A DNA stretch of 64,000 bases from Alistipes sp. (GCA_017398045.1 JAFQHI010000005.1:1-64000), one strand, 5' to 3'. Positions 9,253-18,182 are shown, counted from the stretch's first letter. Translations and numbers: made by a program. Notes: a model not told the origin generated them from the sequence alone.

Positions 9253-9287
9253 TTTTAAATTTTGAATTCTAAATTTTGAATTAAAAT
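9253..9287. repeat. AT-rich heptamer array abutting the ackA promoter
   Basis: Five successive 7-bp units are TTTTAAA, TTTTGAA, TTCTAAA, TTTTGAA and TTAAAAT. The last runs directly into the -33 TTTG. The same unit types occur at the sulP promoter. Confidence 0.8.
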
Positions 9288-9318
9288 TTGCCCGACCGCA
9301 AAATTTTGCCTATCTTTA
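9287..9318 (+). promoter_or_regulatory. Promoter of ackA and the phosphate acyltransferase
   Basis: TTTG (9287-9290), 20 bp, then TATCTTTA (9311-9318), one base off consensus. It is 62 nt upstream of the ackA ATG. Confidence 0.75.
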
Positions 9319-9380
9319 AGGGATGATTTGCGCTTAAACGGAAAATTCACAAAAAATCACAAATAAAAACTTCAAAAGCA

Positions 9381-10583
9381 ATGGTTATTCTTGTATTGAA
9401 TTGCGGCTCCTCGTCGATTAAGTATCAGGTAATCGATATGCAGGATGCATCGAGCAAGCTGCTCGCCAAGGGTTTGGTAGAGCGCATCGGCCTCGCGGAG
9501 GGCGACCTGACGCACAAGCCGGTAGGTAAGGAGAACTTCCACATTCAGCAGCCCATCCCCAACCACACGACGGGTATCAGCCTCGTAATGGAGGCCCTCA
9601 CCAGCCCCGAGCATGGCGTGATTTCGTCGCTCGACGAGGTGAAGGCTGTCGGTCACCGCGTTGCTCACGGAGGCGAGTTCTTCCCCGCAAGCTGCATCGT
9701 CACGGAGGATGTAAAGCAGAAGATTGAGTCGCTTTGCGTGATTGCCCCGCTGCACAACCCCGCATCGTTGCAGGGTATCGAGGCCATCGAGACCGTCCTG
9801 CCGGGTGTTCCGCAGGTGACCGTATTCGACACCTCGTTCCACCAGACGATTCCCGCCACGAACTATATGTACGCTCTGCCCTACGAGTACTACGAGAAGT
9901 ATCGCGTGCGTAAGTACGGTTTCCACGGCACGAGCCACAAGTATGTAGCTCGCACGGGTGCCAAGCTGGCCGGTCTGGATTTCGAGACGGCAAAAATCGT
10001 CACCTGCCACATCGGTAACGGTGGTTCAATCACGGCCGTCAAGGAGGGTAAGTCGTTCGATACGTCGATGGGCTTCTCGCCGCTCGATGGTCTGGTGATG
10101 GGTACGCGCTGCGGCTCGGTGGATGCCAGTGCCGTGACCTACATCGGCAGCAAGGAGGGCATGAGCTATGCCGAGCTGGATGCTATGATGAACAAGAAGT
10201 CGGGCGTGCAGGGTCTGACGGGCATTTCGAGCGATATGCGCGACATCGATGCCGCCTACCATGCCGGTAACGAGCGTGCCATCATGGCCCGCGATATGTA
10301 CTACAACCGTATCAAGAAGTTTATCGGTGAGTACGCTGCCGAGATGGGCGGTCTGGACCTGATTGTCTTCACGGGCGGTGTAGGCGAGAACTCGTGCGAG
10401 ATGCGCGAGTGGGTATGCTCGGGTCTGGAGTTCATGGGCGTCGAGTTCGACCCCAAGAAGAACGAGGGCGCACGCGGTGTGGATAAGATTCTTTCGGCCG
10501 ACGAGTCGAAGGTCAAGGTGGCCGTAATCGCCACCGACGAGGAGCTGATGATTGCTACCGACACCTACAATTTGGTTAAATAA
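9381..10583 (+). CDS. ackA: Acetate kinase
   Basis: A 400-residue ASKHA-fold kinase converting acetyl phosphate and ADP to acetate and ATP. Family signatures are the N-terminal NCGSSSIKYQV, HRVAHGGE, FHGTSHKYV, the phosphate-binding GNGGSITAV and GTRCGSVD, and a late FTGGVGENS. Length matches the family. It is followed after 24 bp by a phosphate acyltransferase gene, so acyl-CoA to acyl phosphate to acid plus ATP is encoded in one unit. This fits fermentative energy conservation downstream of the pyruvate:ferredoxin oxidoreductase encoded at 20815-24339. Codon use is strongly biased, as expected of a highly expressed gene. Confidence 0.97.
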   Translation: MVILVLNCGSSSIKYQVIDMQDASSKLLAKGLVERIGLAEGDLTHKPVGKENFHIQQPIPNHTTGISLVMEALTSPEHGVISSLDEVKAVGHRVAHGGEFFPASCIVTEDVKQKIESLCVIAPLHNPASLQGIEAIETVLPGVPQVTVFDTSFHQTIPATNYMYALPYEYYEKYRVRKYGFHGTSHKYVARTGAKLAGLDFETAKIVTCHIGNGGSITAVKEGKSFDTSMGFSPLDGLVMGTRCGSVDASAVTYIGSKEGMSYAELDAMMNKKSGVQGLTGISSDMRDIDAAYHAGNERAIMARDMYYNRIKKFIGEYAAEMGGLDLIVFTGGVGENSCEMREWVCSGLEFMGVEFDPKKNEGARGVDKILSADESKVKVAVIATDEELMIATDTYNLVK

Positions 10584-10607
10584 TCACTTAAAAACTGAAA
10601 TACAACA

Positions 10608-11519
10608 ATGGGAGAGATTAAGAAGCTTGCCGACATCGTTGTCGAGGCAAGAGCAAAGGGCCGCAAGAAGATGGCCGTAGCTTATGGTCAGGATTCGCAC
10701 ACGCTGGAGGCTGTTTATGCCGCCTATAAGGAGGGTCTGGTAGAGCCGATTCTCTACGGTGAGAAGGCCGTTATCGAGCAGGTATGCGCCGAGCATGGTA
10801 TCGACGTTTCGGTCTTCACGATTGTGGACGAGAAGAGCGACGTGAAGTGCGTGGCACAGGCCGTGAAGGCTGTAGCCGAGGGTGAGGCCGACGTGCTGAT
10901 GAAGGGTCTGGTGACGACCGAGAAGTATATGCGCGGCATCCTGAACAAGGAGGCCGGTCTGTTCCCCCCGAAAGCTACGTTGAGCCACGTTTCGGTTATC
11001 GAGATGCCGGTATATCCGAAGCTGCTCATCGTGTCGGATATCGCCATCATTCCGCTGCCGGACATGAAGCAGAAGATGCAGATGATTGGCTACCTGGCAC
11101 AGACGGCCAACGCACTGGGTATCAAGACCCCGAAGATTGCCTGCATCGCTCCGGCCGAGACGCTCAACCCGAACATTCCGTCGGCAGTCGAGGGCGCACT
11201 GCTCTCGAAGATGGCCGACCGTGGCCAGCTGGGCAACGTGATGGTGGATGGTCCGCTGTCGCTCGACGTAGCTCTGTTCAAGGAGGTTGCCGAGCATAAG
11301 AAGGTAAAGGGCGCACCGTTTGCCGGTGACCCCGACTGTCTGCTCTTCCCCAACCTGGAGGCAGGTAACGTCTTCTTCAAGGCCTCGTCGCACCTCTGCC
11401 ACGGCGAAATCGCCGCTATGCTGGTGGGTGCCAAGAAGCCTTGCGTGCTGACTTCGCGTGGCGATAGCAGCCAGAGCAAGCTCTACTCGATTGCCTTGGC
11501 TTGCCTCTCGTGCAAATAA
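10608..11519 (+). CDS. Phosphate acetyl/butyryltransferase (Ptb-type)
   Basis: A 303-residue acyltransferase of the phosphate acetyl/butyryltransferase family. Family-like segments include DVLMKGLVTTEKYMRGIL and SDIAIIPLPD, with the C-terminal GDPDCLLFPNLEAGN. The short length and sequence type resemble phosphate butyryltransferases more than the longer Pta enzymes. Next to a clear acetate kinase, the likely in vivo role is interconversion of acetyl-CoA (or another short acyl-CoA) and acyl phosphate. Substrate preference cannot be decided from sequence. A strong terminator begins 25 bp after the stop. Confidence 0.88.
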   Translation: MGEIKKLADIVVEARAKGRKKMAVAYGQDSHTLEAVYAAYKEGLVEPILYGEKAVIEQVCAEHGIDVSVFTIVDEKSDVKCVAQAVKAVAEGEADVLMKGLVTTEKYMRGILNKEAGLFPPKATLSHVSVIEMPVYPKLLIVSDIAIIPLPDMKQKMQMIGYLAQTANALGIKTPKIACIAPAETLNPNIPSAVEGALLSKMADRGQLGNVMVDGPLSLDVALFKEVAEHKKVKGAPFAGDPDCLLFPNLEAGNVFFKASSHLCHGEIAAMLVGAKKPCVLTSRGDSSQSKLYSIALACLSCK

Positions 11520-11544
11520 TCACGAAAAGCAGCGCAACAAAAAC

Positions 11545-11575
11545 ATGGAGTGGTTTCGGCCACTCCATTTTTTTT
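11545..11575 (+). terminator. Terminator of the ackA operon
   Basis: ATGGAGTGG (11545-11553) pairs with CCACTCCAT (11560-11568) around a TTTCGG loop, followed by a run of T to 11575. Confidence 0.9.
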
Positions 11576-11577
11576 GT

Positions 11578-11753
11578 AAGAGGAAAGAGGAGAGAGCGAA
11601 GAGCAAAGAGGAAAGAGGAAAGGGGAAAAAGGTGATTAAGGGTGATTAAGGGAGATTAAGGTTTTTGGAAGTAACCTTAAGGCACCTTAAGTAACTTTAA
11701 GTAACCTTAAGAAACCTTACCCCCTCTCTTCGCTCTCGCCTCTCTCCTCTTGG
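11578..11753. repeat. Nested palindrome with 10-bp phased arrays (array C)
   Basis: The outer layer is a purine-rich arm (11578-11630, AGAGGAAAGAG type) mirrored by a pyrimidine-rich arm (about 11719-11753). The inner layer is three GGnGATTAAG units at 10-bp spacing (11631-11660) opposed by CCTTAAG/CTTTAAG units, also at 10-bp spacing (about 11673-11719). It fills the gap between the convergent ackA operon and the GNAT gene. Confidence 0.85.
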
Positions 11754-11759
11754 ATGATG

Positions 11760-12281
11760 CTACAACATTTTTTGTAACATCATCTCATCTTTCCACCCCT
11801 CGGGCGACCACATCCAGGCGCGTTTGCGACCGCACACCTCGTAACCGGCCGCGAGAAACAGAGCGATACTCGCCTCGTTCTCCGCCCCGACATTGCACCA
11901 GAGTTGCTTCAGCCCCAACACCTCACGCGCATAGCGTGCCACGGCAGCAAGGGCATCCGCAGCATACCCCTTACCGCGATTTTCCGCCTCGGCAATGAGG
12001 ATACCGATACCCGCCCGACGATGCAGCAGGTCCAACTCGAAAAGGTCCAACGCACCGACCGCACACCCCTCGTCGAGGGTCTGGATTATCAATCGTTGTT
12101 GCCGTGTTTGTTGAAGGTCGAACTGCTGTTCATCGATAAAGCGTTGCAGTTGATGGCGCGAGAAGGGCGCAATGGTACCGCTCACGGCCCACACGGAGGC
12201 ATCGTTTTCCCAGCGATACATCCGCTCCACATCCTCCGGCTCCATGGCACGCAGGCAGACCTTCTCCCCCTCGATATGCAT
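11760..12281 (-). CDS. GNAT family N-acetyltransferase
   Basis: A 173-residue protein of the RimJ/RimL-like GNAT class. It opens with MHIEGEKVCLRAMEPED, the typical first strand and helix. It carries the acetyl-CoA binding region IGILIAEAENRGKGYA (Q/R-x-x-G-x-G/A type) near residue 100 and the later NVGAENEASIALFLAAGY. It transfers acetyl from acetyl-CoA to an unknown amine. I chose the ATG at 12281, 2 bp after the ROK stop codon, over an upstream in-frame start inside the ROK gene. The spacing shows translational coupling with the ROK gene. Confidence 0.85.
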   Translation of the reverse strand: MHIEGEKVCLRAMEPEDVERMYRWENDASVWAVSGTIAPFSRHQLQRFIDEQQFDLQQTRQQRLIIQTLDEGCAVGALDLFELDLLHRRAGIGILIAEAENRGKGYAADALAAVARYAREVLGLKQLWCNVGAENEASIALFLAAGYEVCGRKRAWMWSPEGWKDEMMLQKML

Positions 12282-12283
12282 CG

Positions 12284-13513
12284 TTACAGACCGATAATCT
12301 TGTTGCGAATCAACATCGCCACACCCCACGCACCGGCATTTTCGGACATCTTCGAGAGGCGGAATTTGGTATCTTTATAGACCAGGTTGAGCGAATATTT
12401 GTTCGTGGCCGACTTCAGGGGCAACATGATGTAGTCGCCCGCCATGGCGAGGTTACCACCCACAATCACCGTCTCGGGGTTGAAGGTGTTAATCAGGAAG
12501 GCCACGGCCTTACCCACCTTCTCACCGGCCTCCTCAATCAGCTCAATCGAGAGGTTATCATCGTTCTTGGCCGCCGCGATAATATCGTCAATGTGAATCG
12601 ACTTACGCTGGGCATACTGCTCGCGCAGAATCGTATTGACGCCCTTTTCGATTTCGCGGCACATCTTATCCTCGATGGCGATACCCGAAACCTCGGTCTC
12701 CAGGCAACCCTTCTTACCGCACGAGCAGATAATCTCATTATCGAAGAAGGGAATATGACCAAACTCGCCCGCAAAACCACTCTTACCGTAGTACAATTTG
12801 CCATCCATCACAATACCGATGGCCACACCACGACCCATGTGGAGGTAGAGGACGTTGCTTTCGTTCTTCGATTTGCCGGTGGTGTACTCGGCATAGCAAC
12901 GAGCGCGTGTATCGTTCTCAACCAGCACGTGAAGGCCGATACGCTCCTCCAAAATCTCGCGCAGCGAGCTATCGAGCGAGGTGAAATATTTGTAACTACG
13001 GCCCGTATCGGGGTTCACACGACCCACAATGCAGAGGCCCATGCCGAGAATCTTATCACGGTCGATACCGCACGTATTGATAAACTGCTCGGTCGAGGAG
13101 CAAATCTTCTCGAAACATTGCGGACGGTCCTGCAACTCGAAGGTGGGGTCGGTATGCTCGACGATGATGTTGTTTTGCAGGTCGGTAATCACGAAGCGCA
13201 TATTATCACGCCCGACATAGACACCGGCAAAGTAGATGGCCGAGTTGGCCAAACCGAAGATGTTGGGACGACGACCACCCGGGGTCTCCACCTTGCCCAA
13301 GTCGGTAACGATATTCTCTTCGACCAACTCCTGCACCAATTTTGTAATGGTCGGCACGCTGATATGCAACTCCTTGGTCAATTCGGAGAGCGTACATTCG
13401 CCATTGACGGCCATGTGGGCAATGATGTTGCGTTTAATAACGCTGTTCTTATGGGTTACACCCTTTACGGTTTCGTCATCGTGTTTGACGAAAAATTCAG
13501 TAAGCGAGGTCAT
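12284..13513 (-). CDS. ROK family transcriptional regulator/sugar kinase-like protein
   Basis: A 409-residue ROK protein. An N-terminal winged helix (about residues 15-75, with SELTKELHISVPTITKLVQEL) is joined to an ASKHA sugar-kinase fold. The ROK zinc motif is visible as CSCGKKGCLE near residue 265, and GFAGEFGHIPF precedes it. The layout is that of NagC/XylR-type sugar-responsive repressors. The ligand is not predictable. A -7 box at 13546-13553 lies just upstream. Its partner is the GNAT gene immediately downstream. No sugar-catabolic operon is adjacent, so its regulon is unknown. Confidence 0.9.
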   Translation of the reverse strand: MTSLTEFFVKHDDETVKGVTHKNSVIKRNIIAHMAVNGECTLSELTKELHISVPTITKLVQELVEENIVTDLGKVETPGGRRPNIFGLANSAIYFAGVYVGRDNMRFVITDLQNNIIVEHTDPTFELQDRPQCFEKICSSTEQFINTCGIDRDKILGMGLCIVGRVNPDTGRSYKYFTSLDSSLREILEERIGLHVLVENDTRARCYAEYTTGKSKNESNVLYLHMGRGVAIGIVMDGKLYYGKSGFAGEFGHIPFFDNEIICSCGKKGCLETEVSGIAIEDKMCREIEKGVNTILREQYAQRKSIHIDDIIAAAKNDDNLSIELIEEAGEKVGKAVAFLINTFNPETVIVGGNLAMAGDYIMLPLKSATNKYSLNLVYKDTKFRLSKMSENAGAWGVAMLIRNKIIGL

Positions 13514-13545
13514 GTTTCAAGGGGTTCTTTTCTTAACTAACCACG

Positions 13546-13553
13546 CAAATATA
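13546..13553 (-). promoter_or_regulatory. -7 box of the ROK-GNAT operon
   Basis: On the - strand this reads TATATTTG, 32 nt before the ROK start codon. No clear -33 TTTG is seen. Confidence 0.55.
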
Positions 13554-13631
13554 AAAAGTATAATTAAAAATTACAAGATTTTATTAAATTTATTTAATAT
13601 GGAGGCATCGTACATCCGACCGAATAAAAAG

Positions 13632-13658
13632 AAAACTCGCTGAAATACAGCGAGTTTT
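13632..13658 (-). terminator. Terminator of fabD
   Basis: AAAACTCGCTG (13632-13642) pairs with CAGCGAGTTTT (13648-13658) around AAATA. On the - strand the stem runs into a T-rich stretch (TTTTCTTTTTATT). It lies 36 bp past the fabD stop. Confidence 0.8.
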
Positions 13659-13693
13659 AACACTTTTATCCTAAAAGTCGGCACGCCTGAACA

Positions 13694-14578
13694 TTAGTCG
13701 AGATTCCATTTCGATTCGACAGGGAGCGTCGGGGCAATCTTCTTCACCAACCCCTGCAAAACGGTTCCGGGACCCAATTCGGTCACCTGCTCCACGCCAT
13801 CCTCGACCATACGACGCACGATTTGAGTCCAACGCACGGGGGCGGTAAGTTGGGCGATGAGGTTCTTTTGAATCGTTTCAGGGTCGGTATGCGGTTCGGC
13901 ATCGACATTTTGATAGATGGGACAACGGGGCGCACGGAACGAAGCCTCGGCAATGGCACGCGCCAACTCCTCACGGGCAGGCTCCATCAGGGGCGAGTGG
14001 AAGGCACCACCCACGGGCAGGGGCAAGGCGCGACGCGCTCCGGCCTCCTTGGCCTTCAGGCAGGCAGCCTCAATGGCCGACTTCTCACCCGAGATAACCA
14101 GCTGACCCGGACAGTTGTAGTTAGCCGCCACGACCACGCCATCGACCTCGGCACAAAGCTGCTCGACCTGCTCATCGGTCAGCGACAGGATAGCCGCCAT
14201 ACCTCCGGGCTGCTGCTCACAGCAAGCCTGCATAGCCAGCGCACGCTTCGAAACGAGCTTCAGGCCCTCCTCAAACGAGAGCGCACCGGCCACCACCAAA
14301 GCCGAAAACTCACCGAGCGAGTGACCGGCCACGGCCGACGGCTCAACACCAAGTGCCATCGCCATCGCCACCGAATGTAGAAAGACGGCCGGCTGGGTCA
14401 CCTTCGTCTGTTTCAGCTCCTCGGCCGACCCTTCGAACATGATGTCCGTAAGGCGAAAACCGAGAATTTCATTGGCACGCTCCATCATGGCGCGTACCTC
14501 GGGATTGGTATCGTAAAGGTCTTTTCCCATGCCCGTATATTGGGCTCCCTGACCGGGAAACACGTAAAAATGTTTCAT
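13694..14578 (-). CDS. fabD: Malonyl-CoA:ACP transacylase
   Basis: A 294-residue transacylase that loads malonyl groups onto acyl carrier protein for fatty acid synthesis. It has the N-terminal FPGQGAQYTGMG, the nucleophile elbow GHSLGEFSAL, and the catalytic His in GGAFHSPLM. Length matches FabD. It is a single gene with its own -7 box (14608-14615) and terminator, not part of a larger fab cluster. Confidence 0.96.
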   Translation of the reverse strand: MKHFYVFPGQGAQYTGMGKDLYDTNPEVRAMMERANEILGFRLTDIMFEGSAEELKQTKVTQPAVFLHSVAMAMALGVEPSAVAGHSLGEFSALVVAGALSFEEGLKLVSKRALAMQACCEQQPGGMAAILSLTDEQVEQLCAEVDGVVVAANYNCPGQLVISGEKSAIEAACLKAKEAGARRALPLPVGGAFHSPLMEPAREELARAIAEASFRAPRCPIYQNVDAEPHTDPETIQKNLIAQLTAPVRWTQIVRRMVEDGVEQVTELGPGTVLQGLVKKIAPTLPVESKWNLD

Positions 14579-14607
14579 AATTCCTTTTTATTGGTTCAAA
14601 AACACCG

Positions 14608-14615
14608 CAAATATA
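14608..14615 (-). promoter_or_regulatory. -7 box of fabD
   Basis: On the - strand this reads TATATTTG, 29 nt upstream of the fabD ATG. No matching -33 was found. Confidence 0.55.
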
Positions 14616-14631
14616 GCATATTTTTTTTGGA

Positions 14632-15183
14632 TTAGCGAATCGCATAACTGCGCAGCTCGCGATTCAGCTCCTTCTCGCGCCCACCGACCAATTTATCCAA
14701 GAGGGCATGAAAGCGGGGCGAGTGGTTGTGATGCACCGTGTGGCAAAGTTCGTGCAGAATCACAAAATCGCGCAGATGTTCAGGCAACTGCATCAAAAAA
14801 AGGCTCAACGAGATGCCGTTCGTCGCGGAGCAACTCCCCCACTTCGTGCGGGCGGCCCGTATCGAAAGTTTCGTGTAGCGAAGTCCCGCCTGTTGCGCCA
14901 AACGCTCGATGCGCTGCGGCAGGTCGCGCTTGGCCATAAGGCGCAGCCGCTCGATTTCGGCGCGTTGCTCCTCTTCGGAGAGTGTGGGCAAGGCCCGTTG
15001 TCGCGCTCGCGCACGTGCCTGCGCCCGCTCGACCCAGGCTCGCTTCTCCTCGTAAAAGACCAACGCTCTTTCGCGCGACACGAAACGGGGATAGGTCAGC
15101 CGCACCTCGCCCGAAGGGCGCACCGTGAGGGTGATGCGACGCGCACGAGGCGAGCAGACAAGGATGGGTTCGCTGTTGCTCAC
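14632..15183 (-). CDS. YgjP-like M48 metallopeptidase domain protein (DUF45)
   Basis: A 183-residue protein of the YgjP/DUF45 group of zinc metalloproteins. The zinc motif HELCH is seen in ILHELCHTVHHNHSPRFH near residue 141, with a third candidate ligand in NHSPRFH. The N-terminal half has the usual strand-rich segment followed by basic helices (RAQARARARQR). The frame opens with GTG at 15181-15183, and I see no ATG upstream in frame. The true activity of this family is not known. A second, longer member lies at 60020-61018. A heptamer array starts 1 bp upstream of the start codon. Confidence 0.85.
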   Translation of the reverse strand: MSNSEPILVCSPRARRITLTVRPSGEVRLTYPRFVSRERALVFYEEKRAWVERAQARARARQRALPTLSEEEQRAEIERLRLMAKRDLPQRIERLAQQAGLRYTKLSIRAARTKWGSCSATNGISLSLFLMQLPEHLRDFVILHELCHTVHHNHSPRFHALLDKLVGGREKELNRELRSYAIR

Positions 15184-15184
15184 A

Positions 15185-15226
15185 ATTCAAAATTTAGAAT
15201 TTAGAATTCAAAATTAAGAATTTCGA
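15185..15226. repeat. AT-rich heptamer array upstream of the YgjP-like gene
   Basis: Six 7-bp units are ATTCAAA, ATTTAGA, ATTTAGA, ATTCAAA, ATTAAGA and ATTTCGA. It begins 1 bp from the GTG start codon of the - strand gene. The first four units recur identically at 16053-16080. Confidence 0.85.
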
Positions 15227-15313
15227 GAATAAGGAAATTAAAGATCAGAAAGAGTTTAAGGACATGTTTTCTTTAAACTCTTTAAGTTCGTTATCCTCTT
15301 TAATCTCTTTATC

Positions 15314-16045
15314 CTACTCTATTCGTTGGCGCACGACCTCAAACAACATGATTGCCGCTGCGGCTGATACGTTGAGCGACTCGATGTGGCCAATCATGGG
15401 AATGGCGAGCTGCTCGTTGCACAGTTTCAGCACTGCGGGCGAGATACCGGTATCTTCGGCACCCATCACCAGCACCGTAGGCTTCGTAAAGTCGGCATCG
15501 TAGAGGAGCTTACGGCTCTTCTCGGTGGCGGCCACGAGCTGGAAACCGGCCTGCTGGAGCTGGGCGAGGGTCATACGAATCGAACCGACGCGCGTGACGG
15601 GAATCACACTCAAAGCACCTGCCGAGGAGCGAATCGCCTCGGAATTGACGGGGGCGGAGTTCTTCAGCGGAGTAATCAGGCCGTGCGCACCGGCACACTC
15701 GGCCGAGCGGGCGATAGCTCCGAAGTTGCGCACATCGGTCACACCGTCAAAGGCAACCAAGAGGGGCGTTTCGTCCTCCGGCACACGCTCCAGGATATCC
15801 TCCAACTCGACATACTCGATAAGGGCGGTTTGCGCCACCACGCCTTGGTGGTTGCCCTTCGTCAGGCGGTTCAGCTTCTCGACCGGCACCTCCTGATAGC
15901 GCAGGCGATGGCGGGCGATGAGGTCCTTCAGCTCCTGCATCAGCGGACCTTCGGCACCCTTGCGGATGTAGAGTTTTTCAATCTGTTGACGTGCCTCGAT
16001 GGCCTCGGCCACGGGACGGATTCCAAAAATCAGGTTTTCAGCCAT
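15314..16045 (-). CDS. rlmB: 23S rRNA 2'-O-ribose methyltransferase, RlmB/TrmH family
   Basis: A 243-residue SpoU/TrmH-type methyltransferase. The small N-terminal substrate-binding domain opens with FGIRPVAEAIEA. The C-terminal SPOUT knot has motif 1 VTDVRNFGAIARSAECAG, motif 2 LVMGAEDTGISP and motif 3 IPMIGHIESLNVSAAAAI. RlmB methylates a guanosine of 23S rRNA, but the exact target is inferred. A heptamer array lies 7 bp upstream of the ATG. The gene is separate from the ABC-F gene upstream on the same strand (about 208 bp). Confidence 0.93.
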   Translation of the reverse strand: MAENLIFGIRPVAEAIEARQQIEKLYIRKGAEGPLMQELKDLIARHRLRYQEVPVEKLNRLTKGNHQGVVAQTALIEYVELEDILERVPEDETPLLVAFDGVTDVRNFGAIARSAECAGAHGLITPLKNSAPVNSEAIRSSAGALSVIPVTRVGSIRMTLAQLQQAGFQLVAATEKSRKLLYDADFTKPTVLVMGAEDTGISPAVLKLCNEQLAIPMIGHIESLNVSAAAAIMLFEVVRQRIE

Positions 16046-16052
16046 ATGGTAA

Positions 16053-16087
16053 ATTCAAAATTTAGAATTTAGAATTCAAAATTAATT
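16053..16087. repeat. AT-rich heptamer array upstream of rlmB
   Basis: The units ATTCAAA, ATTTAGA, ATTTAGA, ATTCAAA and ATTAATT are in strict 7-bp register. The first four match the array at 15185-15212. The remaining ~165 bp to the ABC-F stop codon shows no gene, only a C-run near 16121. Confidence 0.85.
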
Positions 16088-16253
16088 AAGAGAAGAGCCA
16101 ACATGTTACATGCCTCTCACCCCCCCCCATTTTTTGATTTTAGGCGAGCAGATTTTGCCTCGACCGCAGTTCGGTTCAAATGGGCTGTACATGAGGTACT
16201 GCCCATTCGGGCCGGACAAGGAGAGGTGAAATATGCCGCATAAAATCGGAAAA

Positions 16254-18182
16254 TCAGCCCTCTTCGACGATTTCCACTTCATAGGACGCCTTCTCCCACT
16301 CATGCATCAAATGGTCGTAGCGTGCTTTGAGGTCGTTATAAGCCTTGTAGTCGGCCTCGACATACTCGGTAGCTACCGCAAAGCGGGCATCGAAGGCGGC
16401 AATCTCCTCCTCGACTTTGGACAGTTCGGCCTCAATTTCGGCCACCTGCTTGCGGAGCTTACGCAGTAGTTTCTCCTGCTCCTTCTTCTGCTCGTAGCTC
16501 AACTTACCGCTGTTCTCCTTCGGAGCTGCGGCCGTAGCGGGTTTATCGCGTCGCTCAATCTCCTGCAAGGAGGCCAATTTGCGTTTTTCGAGGAAGTAGT
16601 AGATGCCACCGAGGTACTCCTGCACCCCGCCATCGCGGAATTCGTAAATCTTATCCACCATGCCGTCCAGGAACTCACGGTCGTGCGATACAACGACCAC
16701 CGTGCCGTCGTACTTCAAAATCGCCTCCTTCAGGATATCCTTTGAGCGCATATCCATGTGGTTCGTAGGCTCGTCAAGCACCAAGAGGTTGCGCGGTTCG
16801 AGCATCATGCGGGCCATGGCCAAGCGGGAACGCTCGCCACCCGAAAGGACCTTGACCTTCTTGTCGATATCCTCACCACGGAAGAGGAAGGCTCCCAGAA
16901 TATCGCGCAGACGGGTGCGGATATCGCCCACGGCCACCCTGTCGAGCGTATCAAAGACGGTAAATTCGCCATCCATCAAATCGTCCTGATTCTGGGCGTA
17001 GTAGCCGATATTGACATTCGCACCGAGGCGAATCGAACCCTCGGTGGGGGTCAGCTCCCCGACGAGCATACGGGCCAGCGTGGTTTTACCCTCGCCGTTG
17101 CGCCCCACAAGGGCAATGCGGTCGCCCTTCTCAATCGTAAAGTCGGCTCCCGAAAAGACATGCTTCGCGCCGAACGACATACCGACCTCCTTTAGCTCGG
17201 CCACCACCTGACCCGAGCGGGGGGCAGGGGGGAATTTGATATTGAGGTGTGATGCATCCTCCTCCTCAATCTCCAGGCGGTCGAGCTTTTCGAGCTGTTT
17301 GATGCGCGACTGCACCTGATTCGATTTGGTGGGCTTGTAGCGGAATTTCTCGATAAACTCTTCGGTCTTTTCAATCATGCGCTGCTGATTCTCGTAGGCC
17401 GCCTTTTGCTGCTCACGACGCTCACGACGCAACTCGACATATTTCGAATAGGGAACCTTGTAGTCGGTAACCTTACCCAGCGACAGCTCCACGGTGCGGG
17501 TCGTCACATTATCCAGGAAGGCCCTATCGTGCGAAATCAGCAACACCGCACCGCTGTAATTCTTCAGATACTCCTCCAGCCACTGAATCGACTCGATATC
17601 GAGGTGGTTCGTCGGCTCATCGAGGAGGAAAATCGAGGGGCGGCGCAGCAGGAGTTTCGCCAACTCGATGCGCATACGCCAACCGCCCGAGAACTCGGCC
17701 GTAGGACGCGCAAAATCGCTCCGTTTGAAGCCCAGACCCAAGAGGGTCTTTTCGATATCGGCCTCGCGTGTCTCGCCACCCAGCATCGCAAAGCGGTCTT
17801 GCGCCTCGTTGAGTCGATGCAGCAGGTCGCTGTAACGCTCCGTTTCATAGTCCGTGCGCTCCGCTATCTCGGCCGTGAGGCGGGCAATCTCCTTTTCCAG
17901 GCCATTGACCTCCTCGAAGGCCTTGGCCGTCTCCTCCACAAGCGACGTGGTATCATGCACACGCATCGTCTGGGGCAGGTAGCCGAGCGTACAATCCGTG
18001 CCAATGGTCACGGCTCCCGACGTGGGTTGCTGCTCACCCATGATAAGGCGCAGCAGGGTCGTCTTACCCGCGCCGTTGCGCCCCACAAGGCCGATGCGGT
18101 CCTTGGGGTTAATCAGGAACGAAATGTTATCAAAAAGCGTCCAACCGCCATACGAGACGGTGAGGTTATCGAGCGAAATCAT
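16254..18182 (-). CDS. ABC-F family ATPase
   Basis: A 642-residue soluble ABC-F protein with two ATP-binding cassettes and no membrane domain. Walker A motifs are GRNGAGKTTLLRL (near residue 35) and GRNGEGKTTLARM (near residue 365). Signature motifs are FSGGWRMRIELAK and LSGGERSRLAMAR, with LLDEPTNHLDIES and VLDEPTNHMDMRS. A C-terminal coiled coil (about 560-640, KLRKQVAEIEAELSKVEEEI) follows. This is the Uup/EttA-like arrangement, so it probably acts on ribosomes or DNA structure. Subfamily and any antibiotic protection role cannot be stated from sequence alone. It lies 7 bp downstream of rpe. Confidence 0.93.
   Translation of the reverse strand: MISLDNLTVSYGGWTLFDNISFLINPKDRIGLVGRNGAGKTTLLRLIMGEQQPTSGAVTIGTDCTLGYLPQTMRVHDTTSLVEETAKAFEEVNGLEKEIARLTAEIAERTDYETERYSDLLHRLNEAQDRFAMLGGETREADIEKTLLGLGFKRSDFARPTAEFSGGWRMRIELAKLLLRRPSIFLLDEPTNHLDIESIQWLEEYLKNYSGAVLLISHDRAFLDNVTTRTVELSLGKVTDYKVPYSKYVELRRERREQQKAAYENQQRMIEKTEEFIEKFRYKPTKSNQVQSRIKQLEKLDRLEIEEEDASHLNIKFPPAPRSGQVVAELKEVGMSFGAKHVFSGADFTIEKGDRIALVGRNGEGKTTLARMLVGELTPTEGSIRLGANVNIGYYAQNQDDLMDGEFTVFDTLDRVAVGDIRTRLRDILGAFLFRGEDIDKKVKVLSGGERSRLAMARMMLEPRNLLVLDEPTNHMDMRSKDILKEAILKYDGTVVVVSHDREFLDGMVDKIYEFRDGGVQEYLGGIYYFLEKRKLASLQEIERRDKPATAAAPKENSGKLSYEQKKEQEKLLRKLRKQVAEIEAELSKVEEEIAAFDARFAVATEYVEADYKAYNDLKARYDHLMHEWEKASYEVEIVEEG

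Noticed and set aside
9253-9318. Replication origin because of AT-rich repeats
   Set aside because: The repeats are short heptamers at a promoter. No DnaA-box cluster and no dnaA or parAB genes are visible.
16106-16253. Possible small gene between the ABC-F gene and rlmB
   Set aside because: The only frame of size runs into the ABC-F 3' end and has no start context, promoter or recognisable product.
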